Shown piece after piece: positions 46,088 to 56,662 of a stretch of DNA of 64,000 nucleotides (position 1 is the first letter of the stretch; each line of letters begins with the position of its first letter). Made by a program: the position numbers and the translations under genes. The DNA lies in the NCBI RefSeq assembly GCF_008831285.2, contig NC_045146.1:8444972-8508971 (forward strand), in the 5' to 3' direction. Origin of the DNA: Nymphaea colorata. Lineage: Eukaryota > Streptophyta > Magnoliopsida > Nymphaeales > Nymphaeaceae. The notes beneath the pieces were generated by a model. The model saw only the letters and a program-made list of their open reading frames with translations. It was not told the DNA's origin and did not search any database.

Positions 46088-48115
46088 ATGGCGGATTCCC
46101 GTATGGGCGAATTTTGGTGAGAATCCTCTTCAGGGGGAGAATTCTATGTCAAAGGAGGAGTATTCTCAGTATTCTCTGAGTTAGGAAATTCAGTTTACAG
46201 ATTTTTTGGACTATAAGCATGAATCTGTTGGTCCTTCTATTGAGGTGCTTGAACAGGAGAAAAATGGAGAGTGTTCTACTGGGGCAGAAGAGGAATGCAA
46301 TCGTCTGTTTGGGCAAGTTTACTCTAGGCGAAGAGTCTGTATAGATGAGATGACAGGTGGTGAGAATTCTACTCCCAATCCAGTTAGTCCTTCCCTGGAT
46401 GACCCAAGTCGTGCTCAGAAGCAACTTGTTGAAGAAGAGAGTCAGACTGTTGCTGCAAGTGAAGAGCTTCCCATCACCCTGCGAAAGGGTGTCAGGTCAT
46501 GTACTCAACATCCTATTGGTAACTTTGTTTCATATTCTAGACTGAGCAAGGACTACAAATGTTTTGTATCTTCTCTTTCTTTGGCTATGATTCCCAGGAG
46601 TGTTGCTGAGGCTCAGAGTGATCTCAAGTGGACTTATGCAATGCAAGAAGAGATGGAAGCCTTGAGAAGAAACATGACATGGGAAGTTGTAAAGATTCCT
46701 GAGGCGGCTCACTTGGTTGGATCTAAGTGGGTCTACACCATCAAGTACAAACCAGATGGAAGTGTTGAAAGATACAAAGCTCGTCTTGTAGCCAAGGGGT
46801 TTAGTCAGAAATATGAGATTGATTACTTGGAGACATTTGCTCCTGTTGCGAAGATGAAGACTGTCAGAGTCATTATCTCCTTAGCTGTGATGAAGGAGTG
46901 GAAGATGTACCAACTTGATGTCAAGAACGCTTTTCTCAATGGAGACCTTGAAGAGGAAGTATATATGTGTATGCCTCCAGGATATGAGGAACCTGAAAAA
47001 TATTGGAAGCTAAGAAAAGCTTTATATGGACTCAAGCAATTTCCTCGAGCATGGTTTGAATGACTTAGATTTGTCATGAGACAATGTGGATACCATCAAG
47101 AGAATGTAGATCATATACTCTTTGTGAACAGAAATGAGTAAAAGGTTATTATTTTGTTGGTATATGTTGATGATATGATTGTTATAGGTGATGATGAAGA
47201 TGAAATAATTAAGTTAAAGAAACTGTTGGCGATCGAGTTTGATCTCAAAGACCTTGGTAAGTTGAAATATTTCCTTGGCATTGAAATTGCTCGGTCTGGG
47301 ACTAGCCTCGTGATAAATCAACGGAAGTACACTCTAGATTTGTTAAAGGAGACTGGGAAACTGGGGTGTAGACCAGCTTCTACTCCTCTACATGCTGGCC
47401 ATAAGCTTAGTCTTAGAGATGGGAGCCTCTCTGTGAAGAGGCCAAAAGAAGATATCAATGTCTTGTAGGGAAGTTGATTTATTTTACTCTCACTAGACCT
47501 GATATTACCATTGCTCAATTCATGAATGCTCTCACGGATGCTCACTTGAAGGCTGTCGACAGGATCTTATGCTACTTGAAGAGGAATCCTAGCAAAGGTC
47601 TCCTGTATGTTAAGCAATACGCACTTGGGATTGAAGGTTATTCAAATGCAGACTGGGCAGGCTGTATTGACACTAGGAGGTCCACCTCTGGCTATTGTTT
47701 CTATTTGGGAGGGAATCTCATAGTGTGGAGGAGTAAGAGGCAAGACGTTTGTTCTCGTTCCAGTGCTGAAGCAGAATACAGAGCTGTTGCTATGAGAGTT
47801 TCTGAGCTTTTGTGGCTGAAAGTATTGTTGATTGACATTGGTATAAAAGTTGAAGAACCAATGAAGATATATTGTGATAACAAGTCAGCAATCAACTTGG
47901 CCAACAACCTTGTGCTTCATGACAGAACAAAGCATGTTGAGATTGACCAGCATTTCATTCGAGAAAGAATTGATGCTAAAGAACTTGTACTTCATATATC
48001 TGAAGACCAAACTACTGATGTCCTGACCAAAGCCTTGTCTTCAACTTCATTTGAGAGAAATGTATCCAAGTTAGGTATGTTTGATCTATATGCCCAACTT
48101 GAGGGGGAGTGTTGA
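46088..48115 (+). pseudogene. Copia-2 pol remnant (gag start fused to RT-RNase H)
   Basis: Starts ATGGCGGATTCCCGTATGGG (MADSRMG, gag start) and within 10 codons reaches ENPLQGEN, which in copia-1 is residue ~787, so about 770 codons are deleted. A TGA falls at the junction (46118) and a TAG near 46180. RT frame about 46206-47063: [50 protein letters not shown]; it ends in TGA where copia-1 has Arg (WFE-stop). A second RT part 47154-47468 keeps YVDDMIV, then a frameshift and a small deletion; RNase H 47474-48115 keeps NADWAG, SSAEAEYRAVA and RTKHVEIDQHFIRERI. Its last Cys and stop come from the LTR. Cannot make a working enzyme as it stands. Confidence 0.9.
48101..48109 (+). promoter_or_regulatory. 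Polypurine tract of copia-2
   Basis: GAGGGGGAG immediately before the 3' LTR, same as copia-1. Confidence 0.9.
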
Positions 48116-48365
48116 CATGTTTTAATGTACGGGTCTGGGTCTGGACCCGGTCCAGTGTGTGCTCCTGTTTAGACCTGTTGAGACTCTGCTTGTATCTTGG
48201 TAACCCTAATTTTTGGGTGTGAATGAAATCTTAAGAGAGAGAGAGAGTCTGGTTACTGGTGGGCACCAGTTCCTCCTCATCCGTGGTTTTTTCCATCTTG
48301 TTGAGGGTTTTTCCACGTTACATCGTGTTCATCGTATTCTTTTTCCTATTTTTCGTTTTTCTACA
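48110..48365 (+). repeat. 3' LTR of copia-2
   Basis: 256 bp, TGTTGACATG to TTTTCTACA. Confidence 0.95.
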
Positions 48366-48370
48366 AAGAT
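48366..48370. repeat. Copia-2 target site duplication (AAGAT), right
   Basis: Identical to 44694-44698. Confidence 0.93.
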
Positions 48371-49060
48371 ATTCCAAAGTTATTCAGTGTGTTTTGGATT
48401 GGTTTCTCATAGTTTTTGCAGAGCCTAAGGGCTTACCTCCTACACGTTCCTATGATCATAGAATCACCCTCACTAAAGAGGCAAATGCAGTGAATGTACG
48501 TCCATACCGGTATGCATACAGCCAAAAAGCTGAGATTAAGAAATTAGTCAAGGAAATGCTCGACAGTGGGGTCATACGACCAAGTAGTAGTCCATTTTCC
48601 TCGCCTGTATTGCTAGTTAAGAAGAAGGATGGTACATGGAGATTCTGTGTAGACTAACAGGCCCTCAATGAGGTCACGGTCAAGGATAAGCATCTATTCC
48701 GGTCATAGATGAGCTATTAGACGAGTTGGCTAGAGCTTCTTATTTTTCCAAGATGAACTTGAGAGTCGGCTACCACCAGATACGCATGCAAGAAGAAGAT
48801 ATCTATAAAACAACTTTTCGCACACATGATGGACATTACAAGTTCTTTGTGATGCCCTTTGGATTAACAAATGCACCTGCCACGTTTCATAGGTGCATGA
48901 ATGACCTCTTCAGGAGTTATCTGCGAGATTATGTGTTGGTGTTCTTTGATGATATACTTGTATATACCCCAACACTAGAGATGCATGCAAAGCACTTAGA
49001 CACCGTCCTCACTATCTTGAGGGACAACCAGTTATGCCAAGATGTCTAAGTGTACCTTTG
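48371..49060 (+). pseudogene. Gypsy reverse transcriptase region
   Basis: [12 protein letters not shown] linker, then [34 protein letters not shown] and FCVD followed by TAG instead of Tyr/Arg. A second frame from 48726 holds [34 protein letters not shown] and the catalytic [12 protein letters not shown] block. Stops and a frameshift near 48690 and 49048 kill the frame, though the catalytic Asp pair is intact. Confidence 0.87.
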
Positions 49061-49680
49061 GCCAAACGTCGGTGGGATAATTGGGACACACCGTTTCCAA
49101 GAATGGAGTTAGAGCAGAGCTAGAGAAATTGGTAGCTATCGAGCAGTGGCCTTTACCCAAAGACCCAAAGGGATTACGTGGCTTTTTGGGATTTACTGGT
49201 TATTATAGGCGTTTCATCAGTGGATACTTACATGTTGAAAAAGGCCCATTTCAGTGGACAGATAAGTCGAGAGAGGCTTTCACTCGGCTTAAGGAGGCAC
49301 TTATGGCAGCACCGGTTCTGACACTACCAGATTTTGAGAAGGAGTTGGGGCTATTTTGAGCCAAGAAGGGCATCCCATTGCCTACATGTCTAAAGCCCTT
49401 ACCGTGTCGAAAGCCCTTACCAAACAGGTTAAACCCCTCTCTACATATGAGAAGGAACTCTTTGCAATGGTACTAGCAGTGGATAAATGGCGGGCATCCT
49501 TACCTATTGGTGTGCAAGTTTGTGGTTAGGACTGACCACAATAGCTTGAAGTACATGACCACTCCAATCCAACAACGAAGGCTCTCTAAGTTGTTGGGAT
49601 ACGATTTCACCATAGAATACAAGAAATACCCAGAAAACAAGGCTGCAGACTCACTTTCTCGTTTATGTGAGCATATGATG
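49061..49680 (+). pseudogene. Gypsy RNase H region
   Basis: GHTVSKNGVRAE, then IEQWPLPKDPKGLRGFLGF and YYRRFISGY (RT thumb/connection), GPFQWTDKSREAFTRLKEAL, and after a frame shift near 49358 VVRTDHNSLKYM and NKAADSLSRL at the RNase H end. Part of the RNase H core is degraded. Confidence 0.82.
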
Positions 49681-50640
49681 ATGACCTTATCTATTTTAAG
49701 CACCAACTTATGGGATAGGATTGAGCAGAATCAAAATGTTGAGGATAGCACGAGGTTGCTGAAGGCATCTGCTGTCACACAAAATTCGAGATCCATTCCC
49801 AACTATACGATGCGTGGTAGACTCTTGTACCGCAAGGGTCGGGTTGTCATACCCAAGCAGTCTACTTCGAGGGATGAGTTGATTAAGCACTTCCACGAGG
49901 CAGCATCATTGGGTCATGAGGGAGTGACCAAAACCATAGGCAGGATCAAACCCCAGTTCTGGTGGGAAGGTTTGAAGGCTGACGTAAAACGGTTTGTGCG
50001 AGATTGTCAGATCTGCCAGAGGGAGAAATATGAGGTAGTCAGACCTCCAGGGCACCTAGTTCCATTGCCCATTCGAAGACAGCCATGGAGGGATGTCTCT
50101 CTATGGACTTTATAGAGGCAATGCCGAAGTCAGAGGGAAAAGACACGGTCATGGTGGTAGTAGATAGACTGACAAAGTATGCACACTTTGTGCCTTGGGT
50201 CAAACATATATCATGGGTTGAATGGTCTTCTAACACCAACCTCCACTCAAGCACATGAGTCACACCATATGAGGCAGTGTATGGGTTTCCACCCCCACCA
50301 TTCCACGATACGAGGAGGGAACAACCATGGATGATGATTTAGATAGTACTCTTCGCACCATAGAAGAGATTCTAGAGTCACTGAAATTGAACATCGCCAA
50401 AGCCAAAATCATATGCGTCAGTTCTACAACAAGGGACGAAAAGATAGAGAATTCAGTGTGAGAGATTATGTATGGCTGATGCTCGCACCATAGAAGAGAT
50501 TCTAGAGTCACTAAAATTGAACATTGCCAAAGCCAGAATCATATGCGTCAGTTCTACAACAAGGGGCGAAAAGATAGAGAATCCAATGTGAGAGATTATG
50601 TATGGCTTCGGCCCAAATTCAGACTTTGACTTTACTTGTT
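49681..50640 (+). pseudogene. Gypsy integrase, core deleted
   Basis: The H2C2 zinc-binding domain is complete (HFHEAASLGHEG to DCQICQREK). The core begins [20 protein letters not shown] and TKYAHFVP in the next frame, then jumps to TPYEAVYGFPPP, so the catalytic centre is missing. A 130-bp tandem duplication of the C-terminal part follows. Confidence 0.82.
50354..50613. repeat. 130-bp tandem duplication in the integrase tail
   Basis: CGCACCATAGAAGAGATTCT starts at 50354 and again at 50484; the two units differ at only about six positions. Confidence 0.93.
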
Positions 50641-53247
50641 TGACTTGATTCAAAGACTCATTTGCTTTTGTACCGTTTTCTTTACTTGATTCGGTTTGTT
50701 TTGCGTCTCATCTCGAGACATTGTTTAGAACTGGTTTGGCACTGCCAAAACCGATACACTTTACTCATTCTTGCTTAATGAAAAGTTGATTTCTCTTTCC
50801 TCCATGCGTGGAGAGTTCCTTGGTCCTTAGGGCATGGCTCATTGAGGACTACACTGTAGTACTCACCCAGCCGTGAGAATAGTGGAGATCCAAGCTTCGT
50901 TAATGGCCGCCGGCAGCCATTGACATCTTAGATCTGCAACAAACCCGAATCAAGCATTCCTTGAGTGGACATTCGTGCATCTTCCTTAGACATGAAGGAG
51001 GATAGAGGCGATTGATCCATAGGACTGGTGAAGAAGACTCGGCGTCTGTGGTTCTGACATCCGGCATCAATCTTCACCTTTGACCATTGGCAAAACACTT
51101 CTTCAACGAGTTAAGTACTTCCTCTTCTCGGTACTTGGCCAGAAGTGCTTTGGTTACCCGTTCTAAGAAGATCAACGAGAGAAGAGCTTGAGTATCCGTG
51201 GGAAACCTCGGTTAAATCAAGTTTCTTCAATCGGTATCACCTTGGGACGAAGATCTAGCCTTGTGTGGGAAGAAAGAGATCTTGGCGCATTCGGCTGTTA
51301 AGGCAGCAGTCTAACACCCTGATCAATCGAAGCTTACAAGGGCTAGGTGAGGAAGAAGAGTCATTCCCAACCGTAAAAACCTGAAGTACATCTCGTGGGT
51401 TGATTTAGAAGGAGAAAGAAGAGAGAAAGCGGAAGGGAAAAGATAGTTCGCGTGAAGAAGAAGAAGTTCGGATTTCTGAAGGTTCGCGGCAGAACATGTT
51501 CCTGATCAGAGATCGATTTCTGGAGATCTACTGGGAGCTTTGAGGCGTGCCATAGCTCCTGGGAAAGCTCTTGACCTCCTCTCCAACATACTAAAATTTC
51601 ACGGTCATTGGAGCACGGAAAGGCTGTCAAATCCACGACGAAAGTTGACTGTTTCCACCGCCGCCGCTCAGGCGCAGCCGCTGCAGAACAGCCACTTGCA
51701 GAAGTTGTTTCCAGCGATTCCCTTGGAGTTTTCAGGGGAGTCATATACCGTTGGATTCGTAATTAAAATTTCTACAACATATCCAAATTTCACGTGAAAC
51801 AGAGTTGATTTGACCATCGAGACGAATGACCGACGAAACTTCGTTTGTAAGTTCCGGGAACCTGTCAGCCAGATTGCTGGATTTCATGGAGTAGTTCAGT
51901 ATTTCGACCATCATTCTGGCGCTCTCCGGCCAGTTCGTGTCCCTGGGTGACTAATCCCTAAACTATCCTTGCTGTGTATAAATTTGCTTAGGTTAATTTC
52001 CAAGGTTATTTTGGTCCAAGTTGGTTCGCACAAACCCTAACGCATCATAGCCTCACGCGCTAAAGGAGGAAGGTTCTTGGCGCCGTCCAGTCCTTCCAAA
52101 TCCAATCCCGACACTTTAGGAAGGTCGGATTTGCAGCTGATCTCGAGCTGGGCAGGTGGCAACACGTGGGGAGAGGGGCCCAACAGCTAAGACGATAGAT
52201 TTGGGAGGTGCCGCAAGAAGGAAGCGCGCCACCTAGACCGTTCCTAAAAGGAAGGAACGACACTTGCTATACCCATCCCCTACTATCTTGGAAAGGAGAT
52301 CTCACGCGCCTAGGTGTATTGAACCTAGACCGAATCAGTTAAGAAAGGAGTTTGGTGGCACCATAAGGTGAAGACATGTGGTGGAAGGCAGCTCGCCCAC
52401 CCTTGTGAGATCCACTTACCTAATCCATCTCCAACAATTAAGGAAAGGATCGTCCAGCCCATTAGGTTCATTGAACCTAGTCAACTTTCACCAAAGGCAA
52501 GAGATTTGGCATGATTCTTCGAGATTCCCATCAACCAAACTTGGGAAGATTCTACCTCAATTCTAGGAAGGCGATCCGCACCACAACCAGCAGCTCCCAT
52601 CCATAGCTCGCTCGAGGAAGGAGGCGTCCACCATTGGAGATCTTGAGAACCAACTAAGGAGCCAAGGAGAAGAAGGAGCATGGCGACCGGAGTCCGACCA
52701 ACATACCTCGCTGGAGCTTCAACCTTCGCCGTAAAGGGAGGAAGACACGTGCTTAGGCGCTTTCTAGGCTTGCATCCCCCTATCTACGTCACTTTCCTAG
52801 GGGTTACTCGAAGGTGAAGTCTCATTTATTTATCCAATTGGACTTTGATTGCTATTCTCTTGCATCTTCTAATACATCCATTGAGGAGGAATGTGGCTGG
52901 TTCGTGGGAGTAGTAGAGGTCGTGAAAGGCGGAGAATGAGCTTAACCTTAAGGGAAGCCTCAACGCTCGCCGGCAATTGCATCCCCCTTTCTCTACAAAA
53001 GACCAGGGTTAAATTGGTCTCACGGGTGGAGGCTTTCCTCTCCTTGAAGTTAATACATTATTGACTTATAGTCTTGATACTTGCTGGATTTTTGCTCTCT
53101 TTACTGAATTCCAGCAAGGAACCGCGGGCATCAACCACGAGCGTGCGTGGAGTTGATGCCAAGAAGGGAAGGAACCGCTTCCGCCGGGCGATATCGACGA
53201 CTACTTCCCCCAATCGACACAACATTGATTCTTGGGGTTAACTATCA
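50641..53247 (+). other. Non-coding, possible long LTR
   Basis: No domain-bearing frame; frames of 60-127 codons are mutually overlapping. The stretch ends in ACTATCA followed by a PBS-like TGGCGACTAG, so it may be a long gypsy LTR, but I cannot mark its start or find a partner. A strong imperfect hairpin with 9-bp outer stem GGCATCAAC/GTTGATGCC lies at 53127-53160 near the putative end. Confidence 0.35.
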
Positions 53248-53250
53248 ATT

Positions 53251-53268
53251 TGGCGACTAGATCTACTT
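53251..53268 (+). promoter_or_regulatory. PBS-like sequence
   Basis: TTTGGCGACTAG resembles the TTGGCGACT start of primer binding sites used by plant Tat/Ogre-type gypsy elements. The match weakens after nine bases. Confidence 0.3.
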
Positions 53269-55257
53269 CCCTCTCTTGCGGATTCATCTTGGTAGAACAG
53301 TAATCTCTTTCAAATATCTTGTTCTAGCCAATGAGAACTTGCTGCCTGGATCTTGAAGGTAGCAGAATACTGGAGAGCAACATCCTAGTTGCTGGAATCT
53401 CATCTCCGGTGAGCACATGGAGACCCCAAGCGCGGCCTTGGGAGGTATATTCCGGTTCACCCTATAGAACTGTGAGTTGGGTGCAATTTGTTTAAGCCGT
53501 CCAAGGACAAAGTGATTGGCTGCAGTCCCTCTAAAGCCGTGGGCTGAGGACACGACTCCCAGATCACTAAGCCTACCTTGGGTCAAAGGTGTCGTTTGGC
53601 CGCCTAGGGAATGTATGCATGGTTTGGATGATGATGAATGAATGGTTTGAGTGAGGAGTGTACACTACAGTTGTAATAAGCCTACCTATCATTCTAGTTT
53701 TGTAGTAGGTCAAAACCGAGCTTGGGGAAGACTAACTTGTACTCTCTTGACCTAGTTTTAAGCGGGGCTGACTGTCCGTCGGGAACCAAATCTTGCATTT
53801 AACATTGAAACCCTATTGGCAACAACCTCCTCCTAGATCTTGGAGAAGGATCGGCATCGGCATCTTGAGTTTCTTCGGCCAATGGGATTTTATGTCGTTT
53901 TTTCCTCCACCCGCCCCCCCACCCCCACTTTATCAACGTGCCTATTTGATGACTAGAATTGAACTTAAAAATTTCTCCTTCACATATTTAACAGAAATAA
54001 ATAGTATTTTCACAAAATAAAAATAAAAATTGTAATCCGAAACATCAAGGGCAACCATCTCATTCATCTTTACAAGAGGAAGCAGAAAACCTTCTTATCC
54101 AAATGGTTAATTGTACATTTCAATATTCATACATATAGAGCAAAATATAAGCAAAGAAAAGGTTAGCACTTTGCATTCGGTTAGCTGCAAAGTAACTCAA
54201 TGAATAGAAGAGAAGAGATTACAAAGGACAATTGTGTATAGAGTCAAAGTTGTTGCATGACGTAAAAAATTAGCCAAGTAAGCCTAAATTAAATATAACA
54301 ATTTTGCTCTTGATGCACCCATCAATTTAACTTCCCCTAACTGCATCCTGATGGGCCAGTCAGGCATGTTTATGGAAACCATAACCTCATTTCCACTGGA
54401 AACAGAATAGTAGTTCTTGAAGACAATTTGTAGGAAATAAATATCTCAAAACCCAGTAAAAAACATGTAAAAATCAATAAGCTATATGAACATGCAAGAT
54501 GACTATTATGCTTGCAACGAAGATGAACATGCAACACTCAAGTACACAAGGCAGAAAGGCAGAAATAACATGGAAAACAAATGTATAGAAACTAACCTTC
54601 TATAAAATTTGGAACCAAACTGATTAAAAGAATCTATTAGATAATTCAACTTGGCAAAGTATACAGATCACTAAAAAATCTGAACCATCTTAAACTAAAA
54701 ACGAAACTATCAAAACCAGCAACACCTTAAGAACATAAAAATATACATAAGTTCAGTGAACAAGTGATGAAAATATAATTATGATGCAGATGCAGGGAAT
54801 CTTAACTATCAAACACAAAAAATGAGAAAACAAATCAGGAATTATTATGTTTGCAAAATAATTCAGCTAACTAACTTGGTTCGTGCCTTTTAGAAAAACA
54901 ATCAAGAAGCATATGCTCTAATTTCTGACAATCCTAGTGAAGACCAACAAACACATGAAATCAATACCAAGGTTTAACAACTCCAACATTCACAGTTCTT
55001 CAACCATACCTCGGTTAGGACATGTGCAACTTAGATACATGGTTTTAAACAGAATCAAATGCTCAATGAAAAGAACACAACAGTTAACAATCAAACCAGA
55101 ACTACTATAATTAAGATTCAAACAAGCATGGAACCACAACACTACTTTAACCCATGTCCCTACCATGCTAGACTATACACAAAAAGTACTCTAGTCAACT
55201 TACGCACTACATAAAACTGACTCAAAATAAGCATGACCATAAATAAAATAATGAACA
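53269..55257. other. No gene seen
   Basis: The first 600 bp are LTR/leader-like with a C-rich run at 53915-53931; from 54000 on the DNA is AT-rich with no frame above 60 codons. Confidence 0.45.
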
Positions 55258-56662
55258 TGGGTCTCAAAGTCTAAAGACTCTAAACCAGCTTGACACTCAA
55301 CAATAAGACAAAACCTCAACTAAAATTATCTAAAGAGAATTAGTATTCCCTCGTATACTCACCAATCAGGAATATAGCAAAAGACGTCAAGTTTTCTTTG
55401 CAAAGAATTGAACTTTGAAATGGCTTGTTATTTTCAAATTTTTTCCCATAGGCTTTTAGTGCATGTTGTGTGAAGAAAACACAACCTTCTTTTACCTGAA
55501 GCATTCGATGAAGTATTAGGATTTGGAATCGCACCGAAGCTATCAAATCTCACGAAGGGATTTCTTTCCATTTTCAAGGTGTGAGCATAAAGAAATTGTT
55601 CTCTGCTTCATAGGAAACCAAAGAAAAGGAGTAGACATTAACCTCGAATCATTCATCCACAAAGGATCTGCAATCAATGCTAGAGACTTCAGCTTTCATG
55701 TCCTTCATCCCTTGGCAGACACTTTTTCTTTCTTGCTTTCTTTTGCCATTGATTTTCTTTTGCTTTTTCTTGCTTTTTTTTTTCTCGTCTTCTTAGTAAT
55801 TTAATTTTTTTTTTTAGGCTGACCTTCACCTTTGAGGGAAATACCTCACCACCCAAAAGGTTACTACAGAACGCCATCTCTTTGATGGTTTTGTGTAGCT
55901 TTGTCACGTGTCATACACACTTCAACTTATGAGTTTCAACGAGACAAAATGTTCATAGGTTGTTATCTTTGTGAAATACACATAAATCACCTTTATGCAT
56001 ACCCAGTACTCTCGATTACTAACCCAGAGGAACAACTACACTCGCCCTGAGCCCATCTCTCAACACTCATTTTGCTACTTGCCAAGGTTTCAAAAAACAC
56101 TCGGGCTTCCACCTCTTCGCACTTTCATGTTTGATTCTTGCATATGTTTGATTGCAAAGGCGAATAACATTTCCTAATCATTGAGCTCCTCGACATCACT
56201 GAACCAATCTTCATTGCTCGCACAAAGAATCTTTCCAGTCTTCTCCTTCAATTGACAGATAGCAAGGGCTTGAAACTTCCTCCTTGACCCTCAAAGGAAT
56301 ACCTAAGACAAATCGAAGGTACCTCGTAGTGCAGCAAAATTCCTTTCCAAAAATAGTTGGTTTATTAAAACTTCTTGACGTCAAGTGATATGTTACCTAG
56401 ATCGTTTTCCCTTTTCCTTCAAGAAGAGTACATTTATAAAACCAAGTGACCTATGGTTGGAAGAAGAGAAATGACTAGGATGGTTTTTGCAAACTAAACA
56501 TCACAAGAAATCATTCCCCTTGAACTCACCCTGTACATATAGGGTTTTGTGATGGAAGGGTTCATAACAAGATGAATTCCTTAGACTTCTCCCATTGTAA
56601 GGGTTCCTTGAGAAAAAGGGAAAAAAATGACTAGGAGAAAAGGCTAATTCCAACTCCGCTAC
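55258..56662 (-). repeat. Dispersed repeat copy D
   Basis: Near-identical partner of copy B. Its right end, AACTCCGCTAC, is followed in B by CCAATTAAAA but here by TGATTTATGG, the proposed end of the Tat-gypsy LTR. Confidence 0.85.

Larger units (their letters stand above)
44699..48365 (+). mobile_element. Nested, internally deleted copia element (copia-2)
   Basis: 3667 bp with a 254-bp 5' LTR, PBS, polypurine tract, a 256-bp 3' LTR and AAGAT target duplications, inserted between protease and RT of the gypsy. Closely related to copia-1 at the protein level in RT and RNase H, but gag, protease and integrase are missing: the gag start is joined straight to the region before RT. LTRs differ at about 7 substitutions plus a 2-bp indel, roughly four times more than copia-1, so it is older. 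Confidence 0.95.
42230..50640 (+). mobile_element. Decayed Ty3/gypsy element with two nested insertions
   Basis: Gypsy order is preserved on the plus strand: gag (42283-44100), protease (about 44105-44600), RT (48430-49050), RNase H (49081-49680) and integrase (49800-50600), interrupted by a hAT at 42634-43597 and copia-2 at 44699-48365. Neither LTR nor a PBS can be assigned: the left end abuts repeat C and the integrase core is deleted. It is therefore a truncated, dead copy of about 3.8 kb of original sequence. Confidence 0.88.

Noticed and set aside
33763-56662. Copies B and D as the two LTRs of one 23-kb element
   Set aside because: No TG/CA ends or target duplication at the shared borders, no PBS or PPT next to them, and the interval holds unrelated nested elements. 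Dispersed copies fit better.
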